From Anaerolineae bacterium (GTDB taxonomy: Bacteria; Chloroflexota; Anaerolineae; Aggregatilineales; JAFGMM01), in assembly GCA_016927535.1 (NCBI GenBank), contig JAFGMM010000417.1, positions 1-47,380 on the forward strand: 47,380 bases of DNA, written 5' to 3'. The notes beneath the pieces were generated by a model. That model was given only the letters and a program-made list of their open reading frames with translations. It had not been told where the DNA came from and ran no database searches. Positions 26,419 to 35,276 of the stretch are shown here, one piece after another. Numbering within the stretch: position 1 is the first letter of the stretch; every line of letters starts with the position of its first letter. The position numbers and the translations under genes were made by a program.

Positions 26419-27903
26419 ATGCGCGTCGATTTGCGTAACGTCTGCAAGCGATTCGGCCCGGTGCAAGCCAGCGACAGCGTGACTCTGACCTTCGAGGATG
26501 GGCTGATCCATGCCTTGCTCGGCGAGAACGGCGCCGGCAAGAGCACGCTGATGAAAATCCTCTCCGGCTTCTACACCGCCGACTCCGGCCAGATCGTGCT
26601 CGCCGGCAAGCCGGCCGTCTACGATACGCCGGCCGGCGCCATCGCGCACGGCGTGGGTATGCTGCACCAGGACCCGCTTGACTTTGCGCCCTTCTCGGTC
26701 CTGGAGAATTTTATCTATGGGCAGCCGGGCGGTCTGCTGCAAAAGCGCGGCGCGGCTCGTGATGCGTTTGTGCGGCTGGCCGGGCGCATCGGCTTCGATC
26801 TGAACCCGGACGCCTACGCCGACACGCTCACCATCGGGCAGCGCCAGCAGCTCGAAATCCTGCGGCTCATCAGCTTGGGTGTGCGCGTGCTCATCCTCGA
26901 CGAGCCGACGACCGGCATCTCCGCCGAGCAGAAGAATGTTCTTTTCGATACGCTGCGCCGTCTGGCGCACGACGAGGGGCTGAACCTGATTTTCGTCTCG
27001 CACAAGCTCGAAGAAGTCGAAGAACTCTGCGACGACATCTCGGTGCTGCGCCACGGCCAGGTGGTCTGCACCCAGGCGATGCCCTGCCCGACCGAGTACA
27101 TGGTCGAGATGATGTTCGGGCAGAAGTTGGTGCGCGCGCGCCGGCCCGATGTGATCCTGGGCGACCCCGCGCTCCAGGTGCGTGACCTCACCGTCTCGAC
27201 CGCCCGGCTTGCCGTCGAGCGCTTGAATTTTGAAGCGCGCGCCGGCGAGGTGATCGGGTTGGCCGGGCTGGACGGCAGCGGGCAAAAGCTGTTCCTGCGC
27301 GCGTGCGCCGGCCTTCAGCGCGTCGAGCACGGGCGCGTCGTTGTCGCCGGGCGCGACCTCACCGGGCGCGACTATCACACGTTTATGCGCGCCGGTGTGA
27401 TCTACGGCCCGGCAGGGCGGCTTGAGGAGGGTCTTGTGGGCGGGCTGACGCTCGCCGAGCACATCGCGCTCGCCGACCCCAAACCGCGTATGTGGCTTGA
27501 TTGGGCCGGTATCACAGCCCGCACGCGCGCCCAGATCGCGCGCTTCAACATCAAAGGGCGTGCGCACGACGACGTGCGCGGTCTCTCCGGCGGCAACCAG
27601 CAGCGCGCGCTGCTCGCCCTCACGCCGCCGAACCTGGGTTTGCTGCTGTTGGAACATCCTACGCGCGGCCTGGACGTGGAGAGCGCCGTCTGGGTGTGGG
27701 GGCAGTTGCTCGCCCGGCGCGCCGAGGGCACCGCGATCCTCTTCATCTCGGCGGACCTGGACGAGATCATGGACTACAGCGACCGCGTGCTGGTCTTCTT
27801 CAACGGCCAGGTGACCGAGATCGCCGCCGCCGATACCTGCGTCGAAGACCTCGGCTATCTCATCGGCGGCAAGGCGATAGGGTCTGTGGAGGGCGAAGCA
27901 TGA
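26419..27903 (+). CDS. BMP-type ABC transporter, double ATP-binding subunit
   Basis: A 494-residue fusion of two ABC domains, the RbsA/YufO-like architecture. Domain 1 has Walker A GENGAGKST, signature LTIGQRQQLEILRL and Walker B VLILDEPTTGIS with the switch His in LIFVSHKLEE. Domain 2 has a degenerate Walker A GLDGSGQKLFLRA, signature LSGGNQQRALLA and LLLLEHPTRGLDVES. A degenerate second P-loop is common in this subfamily, so one site hydrolyses and the other is likely structural. It energises the permeases that follow; its stop overlaps the next ATG as ATGA. Confidence 0.94.
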   Translation: MRVDLRNVCKRFGPVQASDSVTLTFEDGLIHALLGENGAGKSTLMKILSGFYTADSGQIVLAGKPAVYDTPAGAIAHGVGMLHQDPLDFAPFSVLENFIYGQPGGLLQKRGAARDAFVRLAGRIGFDLNPDAYADTLTIGQRQQLEILRLISLGVRVLILDEPTTGISAEQKNVLFDTLRRLAHDEGLNLIFVSHKLEEVEELCDDISVLRHGQVVCTQAMPCPTEYMVEMMFGQKLVRARRPDVILGDPALQVRDLTVSTARLAVERLNFEARAGEVIGLAGLDGSGQKLFLRACAGLQRVEHGRVVVAGRDLTGRDYHTFMRAGVIYGPAGRLEEGLVGGLTLAEHIALADPKPRMWLDWAGITARTRAQIARFNIKGRAHDDVRGLSGGNQQRALLALTPPNLGLLLLEHPTRGLDVESAVWVWGQLLARRAEGTAILFISADLDEIMDYSDRVLVFFNGQVTEIAAADTCVEDLGYLIGGKAIGSVEGEA

Positions 27904-29333
27904 ACGTTCCCCGGCGCGCCAGCGACGTTATCACCATTGCCGGCGCGGTCGTCCTGGCGCTGGGGCTGACCACGTTGATGCTCGCCGCCGTCGAAGCGCC
28001 GCCCGGCGATGTCTTCGGCAATCTCTTAAGCGGCGCGTTTGGTACGTTGGTCGGCGAAGACGGCGCGATCAGCCTGCTCAACCCGCGCACCGCCGACACG
28101 ATCACCTTCTGGGTGCCGCTGTTCTTGTGCTCCATCGGGCTGCTGTTCACCTTCACGGGCGGGCTGTGGAACATCGGCGTCGAGGGGCAGATGACGATGG
28201 GCGCGGTCGCGGCGAGCTTTATCGCGCTGCAAGTTGCGACGATTGCGCTGCCGTCCGATTACGTGTTGGTGGTGCCGGCCGAGATGGAAAGGCCGGTTAA
28301 CCAGATTGATGACTTGCGCCGCCGCCCGGTTGGAGTGATGCACCCCGAATCCCTCGACGGGCTGATCTTGCCGCAGATTCAAATGCTGTCGTTTGGCGGC
28401 GAGACCGACACGGCGGCGGCGTGGTTGGGCAGCGACGACGAAGAAAACCGGGTTGACGCGCTCGTTGCCACACCGGGCGAGGCTGAGCAGGTCATCGCGG
28501 CGGGCGCAGCAGCCGGCCGGGCGCTGGTGGTGAGCGACGTCGCGCTGCAAGGACACTTGCCGGGCTGGCTGCTGCTGGCGCTGGCGTTGGCGGCGTCGAT
28601 GGCGGGCGGGGCGCTGTGGGCGCTGGTCTGCGGCGTGCTCAAGACGCGCGGCAGCGTCCACGAGATTTTCGGCGGCGTGGCGCTCAATAACCTGGCGTCG
28701 ATTTTTGCGATTTACCTCATCTCCGGCCCGTGGCAGCCGCCCGAAGGCGGCAGCGCGCAGTCAACGCCGCTTTTCCCCGGCTACGTCCTGCTCCCCAACC
28801 TGGAGGCGGTGAGCTTGGACCCGCTGACGTTGGCGCTGGCGCTGGCGGCGTTTGTGCTGGCTTACCTGGCGCTGCGCGGCACGTTCTGGGGTTTGCAGCT
28901 TAGGGCGATGGGCAAGAACCCGCGCTCGGCGTTTTTACTCGGCGTGCCCACCGAGAAGCGCGCGCTCGGCGCGTTTGCGCTTTGCGGCGCGCTGGCCGGG
29001 CTGGCCGGTTCGACGCGGGTGCTCGGCGTGTACGACAGCCTGCGCCCCAACATCGCGGGCGGGATCGGCTTCCTGGCGCTGTTGGTGGTGCTGCTGGCGC
29101 GGACGCGCGCCGTGTGGGTGCCGTTTATTTCGTTCTTCTTTGCGGCGATTCTCAGCGGCAGCACGCGCCTGAAGATTCTCATGCAGTTAGATGCATCGCT
29201 GGCGGGCGTGCTGCAAGGGTTCCTGGTGCTGGCGGTGATTATCGCGCTGGGGGTGCGCGGGCGGCTGGCCGGCCGGCGCGCCGCGCCGGTGCCGGGCGAT
29301 GAAGCGCCCGGCGCAAGGACGGACAATGGATGA
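27900..29333 (+). CDS. BMP-type ABC transporter permease 1 with an inserted extracytoplasmic domain
   Basis: A 477-residue permease of the BPD_transp_2 (YufP-like) type. N-terminal helices include ASDVITIAGAVVLALGLTTL and PLFLCSIGLLFTFTGGLWNI with the conserved NIGVEGQ. The ABC-contact loop has GLQLRAMGKNPRSAF and later GFLALLVVLLARTRAVW. Relatives are about 350-370 residues. The excess is an insert at about 117-221 between membrane helices, soluble and extracytoplasmic, with DLRRRPVGVMHPESLDG and VDALVATPGEAEQVI that recall half of a periplasmic binding protein. ATG 27900 overlaps the ATPase stop (ATGA). A much longer upstream open extension exists in frame but is a shadow of the ATPase. Confidence 0.92.
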   Translation: MNVPRRASDVITIAGAVVLALGLTTLMLAAVEAPPGDVFGNLLSGAFGTLVGEDGAISLLNPRTADTITFWVPLFLCSIGLLFTFTGGLWNIGVEGQMTMGAVAASFIALQVATIALPSDYVLVVPAEMERPVNQIDDLRRRPVGVMHPESLDGLILPQIQMLSFGGETDTAAAWLGSDDEENRVDALVATPGEAEQVIAAGAAAGRALVVSDVALQGHLPGWLLLALALAASMAGGALWALVCGVLKTRGSVHEIFGGVALNNLASIFAIYLISGPWQPPEGGSAQSTPLFPGYVLLPNLEAVSLDPLTLALALAAFVLAYLALRGTFWGLQLRAMGKNPRSAFLLGVPTEKRALGAFALCGALAGLAGSTRVLGVYDSLRPNIAGGIGFLALLVVLLARTRAVWVPFISFFFAAILSGSTRLKILMQLDASLAGVLQGFLVLAVIIALGVRGRLAGRRAAPVPGDEAPGARTDNG

Positions 29334-30294
29334 GCTAATCAGCAACCTGCCCTCGATTGTGCGCTTTGCGACGCCGCTCGTCCTGGCGGCGGTCGGCGAG
29401 ACCATCACCGAGAAGGCGGGCGTGGTCAACCTCTCGCTCGACGGGTCGATTGTACTGGCGTCGCTGGCCGGGTTCGTCGCGGCGTACACGTCGGGCAGCA
29501 TCCTTGTCGGCCTGGCGGCGGCGGCGTTGGTCGGCACGGCGATGGCGCTGCTCGTCGCGTTCGCCAGCCTCACTCTGAAGCAGGATCAGGTCGCGGTCGG
29601 TTTTGTGCTCACGCTGCTGGCGGTTGACCTGGCAAAGTTCCTGGGCCGCGATTACCGGGGCCAGTCGGGTTTGTGTATGACGCGCGCGCCGGTGCCGCTG
29701 CTGAGCGATCTCCCGGTGCTCGGCCCGACCTTCTTCAACCAAGACGTTTTGGTGTACTTCGGCTTTACGCTCATCATCGCCGCGTGGTGGTTCATGTACC
29801 GGACACGGCCCGGTATGGCGCTGCGCGGCGTCGGCGAGCGCCCGGAGGCGGCGTTTGCGCGCGGGGCGCACGTGAACCGCCTGCGCTACCTGTACGCGGC
29901 GGTGGGCGGCGCGCTGGTAGGATTGGCCGGCGCACATTATACGCTGGCGATTAAGTGCGACTGGGCGGCCAACCCAAGCATGGTCGGGCAAGGCTGGATC
30001 GCGCTGGCGATTGTGATCTTCGGCGGGTGGCACCCGTTCAAGGTGGCGTTCGGCGCGTATCTCTACGGCGCGCTGCGGACGCTGGCCTCACTGTTGCAAC
30101 AGAGCACCGATCTACCGGTGGTATTAATCAACGCCGTGCCGTGGCTTTTGATGATCCTCACGCTGCTGCTCGTAAGCAGCGGCTTCGTTGACCGGCTGAT
30201 TCGAATCACGCCGCACCGCTACCAACCGGTGATTCGCGCGCTGCTGCGCTCCGATTCCCCGAAGGCGCTGGGCGTCGATTTCGAGCGGGAGTAG
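29326..30294 (+). CDS. BMP-type ABC transporter permease 2
   Basis: A 322-residue YufQ-like permease. It has 8-9 hydrophobic segments and the family motif VGETITEKAGVVNLSLDG near residue 25, plus GMALRGVGERPEAAFARGA, the coupling loop that contacts the ATPase, and GLAGAHYTL. The start at ATG 29326 has AAGGA 7 bases upstream and overlaps the end of permease 1 by 8 bases. Length is normal. It ends 2 bases before the proposed start of the AviRa-like gene. Together with 25126-29333 it completes one importer; the nucleoside substrate is inferred from family only. Confidence 0.94.
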   Translation: MDELISNLPSIVRFATPLVLAAVGETITEKAGVVNLSLDGSIVLASLAGFVAAYTSGSILVGLAAAALVGTAMALLVAFASLTLKQDQVAVGFVLTLLAVDLAKFLGRDYRGQSGLCMTRAPVPLLSDLPVLGPTFFNQDVLVYFGFTLIIAAWWFMYRTRPGMALRGVGERPEAAFARGAHVNRLRYLYAAVGGALVGLAGAHYTLAIKCDWAANPSMVGQGWIALAIVIFGGWHPFKVAFGAYLYGALRTLASLLQQSTDLPVVLINAVPWLLMILTLLLVSSGFVDRLIRITPHRYQPVIRALLRSDSPKALGVDFERE

Positions 30295-30296
30295 CG

Positions 30297-31031
30297 CTGA
30301 GATATCTTTACGTTACGCATAAGGCGAACTATAAAGACTACGCCGCCGGGCGTGTGTTGTTGAGCTATCCCGGCGCAGCGCCTTTCCCGGTGCGGCTGCT
30401 CAGCGAGCTTTTCCGGCGCGGCGCAGCTTTCCTCGAAGCAGCAGGCAGCCCCGGCCCCTACACGCTTTACGATCCCTGCTGTGGCACCGGTTATCTGCTG
30501 ACCGTGCTGGGGTACCTGCACGGGGCGCGGCTGCGCGCGCTGTCCGGCTCGGATATCGACCCGGTAGCGATAGAATTCGCGCGGCAAAACCTGGCGCTGC
30601 TGACGGCTGAGGGGCTGGCCGCGCGCACGGCGCAGCTTGAAGATTGGGCGGCGCGCTTCGGCAAAGCGTCGCACCGCGAGGCGCTGGAGAGCGCACAGCG
30701 CCTCAAGACGCGCTTGCCGGGGGCGCTTGCTGCGGCGTGCTTCACCGCCGACGCCGCGCGCTTAGAAGACGCTGCGCCGCCCGTTGCCGGCGTCGATATG
30801 GTCATCACCGATGTCCCGTATGGCCGGTCGGCGCAGTGGGCGGGCGGCGGCGCGCCCGATGACACGATAAGCCGGCTGCTCGCCGGCGTGCGGCCTGTGC
30901 TCGCGGCGCCGGCGGTCGTCGTGATCGTGAGCGCCAAAGGCCAGACCGCCCGGCACCCGGCCTATCGCCGGGTCACGCGCCTATCGGCGGGCAAGCGGCT
31001 CGTGACGATGTTGGCGCCGGTTGACGCTTGA
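30297..31031 (+). CDS. AviRa-like 23S rRNA methyltransferase
   Basis: A 244-residue class I methyltransferase closely resembling AviRa, the avilamycin-resistance enzyme that methylates a guanine in 23S rRNA domain V. Shared features are LLSYPGAAPFPVRLLSELF (21-39), motif I LYDPCCGTGYLLTVLG (57-72), GSDIDPVAIEFARQNLALL, FGKASHREAL and the catalytic ITDVPYGRSAQW. The family normally begins with RYxxVTxxxNYxDYAxGRVL-like sequence, which is present (RYLYVTHKANYKDYAAGRVL) but no ATG or GTG precedes it; CTG 30297, with GGGAG 6 bases upstream, is the best start. GTG 30354 would delete this segment. It is translationally tied to the importer. Confidence 0.82.
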   Translation: MRYLYVTHKANYKDYAAGRVLLSYPGAAPFPVRLLSELFRRGAAFLEAAGSPGPYTLYDPCCGTGYLLTVLGYLHGARLRALSGSDIDPVAIEFARQNLALLTAEGLAARTAQLEDWAARFGKASHREALESAQRLKTRLPGALAAACFTADAARLEDAAPPVAGVDMVITDVPYGRSAQWAGGGAPDDTISRLLAGVRPVLAAPAVVVIVSAKGQTARHPAYRRVTRLSAGKRLVTMLAPVDA

Positions 31032-31034
31032 GGC

Positions 31035-32270
31035 TCAGCCGGCGCGCGGTTGCACCCGGTGCGCTGCGCGCCGGGCGACCCACAGCGTCCACGGTAGGGC
31101 CAGCGCCGTCAGCGCCGCCGACGCCAGACACACGCCGCGTATGCCGATGAGCGGCAGGAGCGCGAACGCCAGCAGCGGCCCTGCCGTGCTCCCGGCGTCG
31201 GAAGCGATGTTGAATATGCCCAAAATGCGCCCCTGCCGGTTGGCGTCGCCGTAATCGCCGGCGAGCGTCATCACCTGGGTTTGCAGCAGGCTGGAGGTCA
31301 CGGCGGTTAAGAGCGTCGCCGTGACGACGGTGGCCCCGGCTCCATCGGCGGCGGCGACCAGCGCAGCCACGCCCAGCGCCAGCCCGAACACCATCAGACC
31401 CCAGCGCTCGCCCTGCCGGTCGGAGAGCCAGCCGGCGAGCGGCGACGTTAATAGGCTGGCTGCTTTGTTGGCTGCCGAGAGCGCGCCGGTGAAGGTCGCC
31501 AGCGGGATGAGCAGCCCGGCCATCAGCACGGCGTCGCCGATGCGCTGCTGCAACAGCAGCGGCAGGATCGACCCGATGACGCCGACGAAGATAAACCGGT
31601 TGAGTCCTTGCAGCGCGGTCGCAGTAGCGAGCGGCAGAAAGTGACGGCGAAACGGGGCGACCGGGGCGGCAATCTCGGTTGGGCGCGATCCGTCATCGGT
31701 GGGACGGGTTTCCGGCAGCAGCCACCCCCACAGCAGCGCGCCCAGCGCATTGACTGCCGCGAAGATGCCGAAGACCGACCGGTAGCCCAGCCAGTCGGTC
31801 ATCAACCCGCCGATCAACGCGCTGCCGCCGGCCCCGATGAAAAACCACATCTGGAAGCGGCCCATCAAGCGCCCCCGGTTGTCGTCGCCGGCCAAGTCGA
31901 GCACGACGGCGCTGCCGCCTGTCCATATCCCCGCCCACGCGACGCCCCACAGGATGCGCCCGGCCAGCAGCGCCCAGAAGCCGGGTATGCTGTAGAGCAG
32001 CGTACTGAGTGCGCCGATGAGCAGCGAGGGGACGAGCATCAGGCGGCGCGGGATGCGCTCGACGAACACGCCGTAAGGTCCGCTGATGAGGATGCGCACG
32101 GCGCGGTTGGCCGAGAGCATCAGCCCGACATCGGTCAGCAGGATACCGGCCTGCGCGGTCTGGGTCGGCAGGACGACGTAAAGCGTGGCGTCGCCCAGCA
32201 GCGACGCCGACATACCCAGGCCCAGCAGGGTTATCACCTGCCCGGCGCCGGGCGTTTTACGCAAATGCAT
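31035..32270 (-). CDS. MFS transporter
   Basis: A 411-residue major facilitator with about 12 hydrophobic segments. The motif-A-like loop after helix 2 reads NRAVRILISGPYGVFVERIPRR, and the equivalent loop after helix 8 reads TSPLAGWLSDRQGERWGLMV. Other helices include GRILWGVAWAGIWTGGSAVV. Substrate is unknown; drug or metabolite efflux is usual for such proteins. Its ATG overlaps the upstream phosphodiesterase gene by 14 bases, so it is the third gene of the methyltransferase-phosphodiesterase-MFS operon. It ends 3 bases from the convergent AviRa-like stop with no room for a terminator. Confidence 0.88.
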   Translation of the reverse strand: MHLRKTPGAGQVITLLGLGMSASLLGDATLYVVLPTQTAQAGILLTDVGLMLSANRAVRILISGPYGVFVERIPRRLMLVPSLLIGALSTLLYSIPGFWALLAGRILWGVAWAGIWTGGSAVVLDLAGDDNRGRLMGRFQMWFFIGAGGSALIGGLMTDWLGYRSVFGIFAAVNALGALLWGWLLPETRPTDDGSRPTEIAAPVAPFRRHFLPLATATALQGLNRFIFVGVIGSILPLLLQQRIGDAVLMAGLLIPLATFTGALSAANKAASLLTSPLAGWLSDRQGERWGLMVFGLALGVAALVAAADGAGATVVTATLLTAVTSSLLQTQVMTLAGDYGDANRQGRILGIFNIASDAGSTAGPLLAFALLPLIGIRGVCLASAALTALALPWTLWVARRAAHRVQPRAG

Positions 32271-33057
32271 CGTAGACAGGCCGGCCTTCCCAGACCTCAG
32301 GCTGGGGCACGCCGAGCAGGTAGGCGATGGTCGCGGCGGTGTCGTAGATGGCGACCGGCGCCTGGATGAGGTAGCCGCGCTTCACGCCGGCGCCGTTGAT
32401 GATCCACGGAATATTCATATGCGCGGGAACGTCGCCGCCGTGCATATGCCCATCCCCGCCGTGATCGGACGTGACGATGAGCGTGTACGCATCCTCCAGG
32501 TCGGCGGCGTCTAAAGCGGTGAGCACGCGCCCGATGGCTTTGTCGCCCTCCGCGATGGCTTGCAGGTACGGCGGCGACATCCAGCCCGCCTGGTGGCCCA
32601 CTTCGTCGGTTGCGCCCAAATAAAGTATGCAGAGGTCGGGCTGTTCGTCTGCGAGGTATGCGGCGGCGGCTTCGGCAGTGCCCGCGCCGGTCGGCTCGCC
32701 TGGGCGGTAGTCGCGGAAAAGGCTAAAGTTCAAACTGCCGGGCGTGGAGAGGTCGCGGAGTTCTTCCCAGTCGTAAAACATGGCAGTGTGCAGCCCGGCC
32801 TGGTGTGCTACGTCGATGATGCTGGGAAAGGCCGACGCCGACGGCTGGAAAATGTTGTTGGTGACGCCGTGCTTGCCGGGCGCGACGCCGCGCAGCATCG
32901 ACATGTGCGCCGGCAGGGTGATCGTGGGCATCACCGACTGCGCCGTCCAGGTGTAGGCGCCGGTCTGCCAGAGTACGTCGATGTGAGGGGTGGCGGCCTG
33001 GGCGATACCGTCGGGCCGGCAGCCGTCGAGAATGGTAAGGATCACTTTTTGTTTCAT
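32257..33057 (-). CDS. Alkaline-phosphatase-superfamily phosphodiesterase (type I nucleotide pyrophosphatase-like)
   Basis: A 266-residue protein of the alkaline phosphatase/PDE fold. Metal ligands and nucleophile are visible: Asp in ILTILDGCRPDG, Thr in MPTITLPAHMSMLRG, Asp and His in GATDEVGHQAG, Asp-His in VTSDHGGDGHMHGG, and a late His in PAHMNIPWI. It is short for the family (usually 350-450), but all metal sites are present. No signal peptide is seen, so it acts in the cytoplasm. Candidate substrates are nucleotide pyrophosphates, phosphonates or phosphodiesters. Its start is 8 bases after the methyltransferase stop. Confidence 0.85.
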   Translation of the reverse strand: MKQKVILTILDGCRPDGIAQAATPHIDVLWQTGAYTWTAQSVMPTITLPAHMSMLRGVAPGKHGVTNNIFQPSASAFPSIIDVAHQAGLHTAMFYDWEELRDLSTPGSLNFSLFRDYRPGEPTGAGTAEAAAAYLADEQPDLCILYLGATDEVGHQAGWMSPPYLQAIAEGDKAIGRVLTALDAADLEDAYTLIVTSDHGGDGHMHGGDVPAHMNIPWIINGAGVKRGYLIQAPVAIYDTAATIAYLLGVPQPEVWEGRPVYDAFA

Positions 33058-33065
33058 GGGTGTGC

Positions 33066-33833
33066 TTATGCCTTGTGTGCCGTTATTATCACGTACCAGT
33101 GATTGAGATGAAGCTCGCCGTTGATTTCGCGCAGATCAAAGATAGCGCGCCGGTCGGATGTTAGCGAATCGAGCAGCGCATAGATCGCAGCGATGTTTTC
33201 TTCCGAAACGTCCCCGGTCAGCGCGCTGATCGGGCGGTGCCGGACGTAAGGCTCGACGGCTTCGACCGCGAAGCCCAGCGCTTCCAGCATCGCGCGCCAG
33301 CGGCTTGGCCGGTACTGGCGCACGTGCGACTCGTCGTGATAGCGGTCGAGCCGGTTCATGATGGCGTCGGCGGCGGCGTCCTCCGGCCCGCTCCGGTCGT
33401 CGATCAGCAAGCGCCCGCCCGGTTTGAGCGCCCGGCGCATTTCGTGCAGTGCCTCAAGAAGGTTCGAGAAGTGATGCGCGGCGCGCCGGCAGGTCACCAG
33501 GTCGAACACGCCGTCATCGAAAGGGATGGCATGCGCATCGGCAAGCCGGAACGTGACGTTATCGACATTTCGCGCCGCGCACAGCCTTTCCGCCTCGGCG
33601 AGCATCTCCGGCGTGATGTCAACGGCGACGACCGACGCGACGTGCGGCGCGAGCGCGAATGCAGTGTGCCCGGTCCCTGTGCCGACATCGAGCACCGTCC
33701 AGTCCGGCTGGGGCGCGGCGAGTTCCACGACTCGCCCCAGGACCGCCGGGTCGGTGTGGCATTTGCTGGCGCCGTAAAACGCCGCGCGCGCACCGAAGAC
33801 GCGCCGGGCGGCTTGTTCGGGAGATTCTGACAT
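33066..33833 (-). CDS. Class I SAM-dependent methyltransferase (UbiE/COQ5-like)
   Basis: A 255-residue methyltransferase. Motif I is VLDVGTGTGHTAFAL, motif II has VVAVDITPEMLAEA, and motif III-like LKPGGRLLIDDRSGPED follows DLVTCRRAAHHFSNL. The C-terminal YVRHRPISALTGDVSEENIAAI is not shared with UbiE in general and may give specificity. ATG 33833 has GAGG 6-9 bases upstream; the open frame continues far upstream to about 34106, but that part is AT-rich leader and unlikely to be coding. It heads the three-gene minus operon. Substrate unknown. Confidence 0.87.
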   Translation of the reverse strand: MSESPEQAARRVFGARAAFYGASKCHTDPAVLGRVVELAAPQPDWTVLDVGTGTGHTAFALAPHVASVVAVDITPEMLAEAERLCAARNVDNVTFRLADAHAIPFDDGVFDLVTCRRAAHHFSNLLEALHEMRRALKPGGRLLIDDRSGPEDAAADAIMNRLDRYHDESHVRQYRPSRWRAMLEALGFAVEAVEPYVRHRPISALTGDVSEENIAAIYALLDSLTSDRRAIFDLREINGELHLNHWYVIITAHKA

Positions 33834-33961
33834 CTTGTCCTCGCATAGAAGATTTTTCATCACGGCGGCGCTTTGTTGCGCCGCCGTGGTGAGATTATAC
33901 GAGGGATACCGCGATTTTACCCAAGTGCGAAATGGCGGCGGGTTTATGTTACAATAGAGGC

Positions 33962-34681
33962 ATGAGCGCGCGAGAAGAAACCACGAAGATAATCGAAAAG
34001 CGGCAAGAGACGGCCATGACCTATGAGGAATTCCTCGGCTGGGCGGACGAAGACACGCTGGCGGAGTGGGTGGACGGGAGGGTGGTGATGTATTCGCCTG
34101 CTTCATTTAAGCACCAACAGCTAGCCATCTGGCTGCACCAACTACTTGGTATCTATGCGCGTCTTCTTCGGTTGGGTGAAGTGCTTGTCGCGCCCATGCA
34201 GATGAAGCTTAGGCAGTCGGGGCGCGAGCCGGATATTATGTTTGTGGCGACCGAACACCTGGACCGCATCCAGGCGGTATACCTGGATGGTCCCGCCGAC
34301 CTGGTGATCGAAATTGCTTCGTCGAGCACGGTAGGCATAGACCGGGGCGACAAGTATTACGAGTACCAGGAAGCCGGCGTCCGCGAGTACTGGCTGGTCG
34401 ATCCGCGTCTGGATTGGCAGCAAGCCGAGTTCTATCGCCTGGATGATAAGGGCCGTTACAAGCTCATCGCTCCGCAGGATGGGGTCTTTCGTTCGGCGGT
34501 GCTGCGCGATTTTTGGCTGCGCGTCGATTGGCTCTGGCAAGACCCGCTGCCCGATCCTACTGCCGTCCTTGCCGAGATACGAGGCTTGCCGGCTTGGTTC
34601 GGCGATATCATCACTCGTGCTTTGCAGAGCGGGGAGGTCCCAACGGATCTGGCGCCGGACGGCGATACTCAAGCTTCTTAG
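33962..34681 (+). CDS. Uma2 family endonuclease-like protein (DUF820)
   Basis: A 239-residue protein of the Uma2 (DUF820) restriction-endonuclease-like fold, abundant in cyanobacteria and Chloroflexota. Features are MTYEEFLGWADEDTLAEWV, REPDIMFVATEHL (Asp of the PD-D/ExK site), DLVIEIASSSTVG (ExK-like strand) and DKYYEYQEAGVREYWLVDP. Actual nuclease activity is unproven for most members. ATG 33962 is used; a TACAAT at 33950 sits so close that the message may be leaderless or start at ATG 34016 instead. The last 4 bases overlap the convergent next gene. Confidence 0.85.
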   Translation: MSAREETTKIIEKRQETAMTYEEFLGWADEDTLAEWVDGRVVMYSPASFKHQQLAIWLHQLLGIYARLLRLGEVLVAPMQMKLRQSGREPDIMFVATEHLDRIQAVYLDGPADLVIEIASSSTVGIDRGDKYYEYQEAGVREYWLVDPRLDWQQAEFYRLDDKGRYKLIAPQDGVFRSAVLRDFWLRVDWLWQDPLPDPTAVLAEIRGLPAWFGDIITRALQSGEVPTDLAPDGDTQAS

Positions 34682-35244
34682 TCTGCGGCTGTCGTCTCTT
34701 TTGCTGCCTCCAGCGCTGCCAGCATTTGCCGGTAGCGCTCGCCGCGCTTGACCCGTTCCGGCAGGCGCGCCTCCAGGTCGCCCAGCAGCGCCGCGCCCTC
34801 GAACCACGTGAGATTGATATTGCGCTGCCGCCCGCTGCGGTGCGTCAAGACCAGATAGCGCGGCAGGTCGTCTGTGTGCTTGCGGCGCAGCGAAGTTCGC
34901 AGCGCGAACGAGGATACTTCGTCGGTCAAGTCAACGCCGTCTAGGTCGCGGTAGATCACTTCCCACGGCCCGCCCATCCCGTGATACTGCATCAGGCTGT
35001 CGCTCAGCGCCACCAGCACCGTCCGGGAGGCGTTGAAGACGCGCCAGATGCACAACAGCGCAAACGCGCCGTAGATAGCCGTATCGAAGTACGGCGGTTC
35101 CGGCGGCAGAGAGACCAGAAACAGCAGCCCGCCGATGGGCATCAGCAGCGGCCACAAACCCAGGCTGTTGATCCAGCCGCGCTGGGTGCGTTGGTAGATG
35201 ATGTTGCCGCTTGCGGTAACGGTGCGGGCGCGCGATTTGTTCAC
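34678..35244 (-). CDS. Hypothetical protein with two membrane helices
   Basis: A 188-residue protein with an N-terminal basic part (NKSRARTVTASGNIIY), two hydrophobic stretches (about 29-45 and 56-68) and a soluble C-terminal domain of about 110 residues containing MQYHGMGGPWEVIYRDLDGVDL and RYLVLTHRSGRQRNINLTWFEG. This resembles the layout of PH-domain-like (YdbT/DUF304 type) membrane proteins: helix pair then a small beta domain. That link is weak. RBS-like AAGGAG is upstream of ATG 35244 (GTAAAGGAGCCGG). No function is proposed. Confidence 0.7.
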   Translation of the reverse strand: MNKSRARTVTASGNIIYQRTQRGWINSLGLWPLLMPIGGLLFLVSLPPEPPYFDTAIYGAFALLCIWRVFNASRTVLVALSDSLMQYHGMGGPWEVIYRDLDGVDLTDEVSSFALRTSLRRKHTDDLPRYLVLTHRSGRQRNINLTWFEGAALLGDLEARLPERVKRGERYRQMLAALEAAKETTAAD

Positions 35245-35276
35245 CGGCCGGCTCCTTTACAAACTACGAATCCGAA

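Noticed and set aside
26323-27657. 444-residue minus frame over the ABC ATPase
   Set aside because: Shadow with no motifs; the plus frame has full ABC signatures.
27501-27899. N-terminal extension of permease 1 by 133 codons
   Set aside because: Overlaps the ATPase gene fully and has Arg/Gly-rich shadow sequence; ATG 27900 gives the normal permease start.
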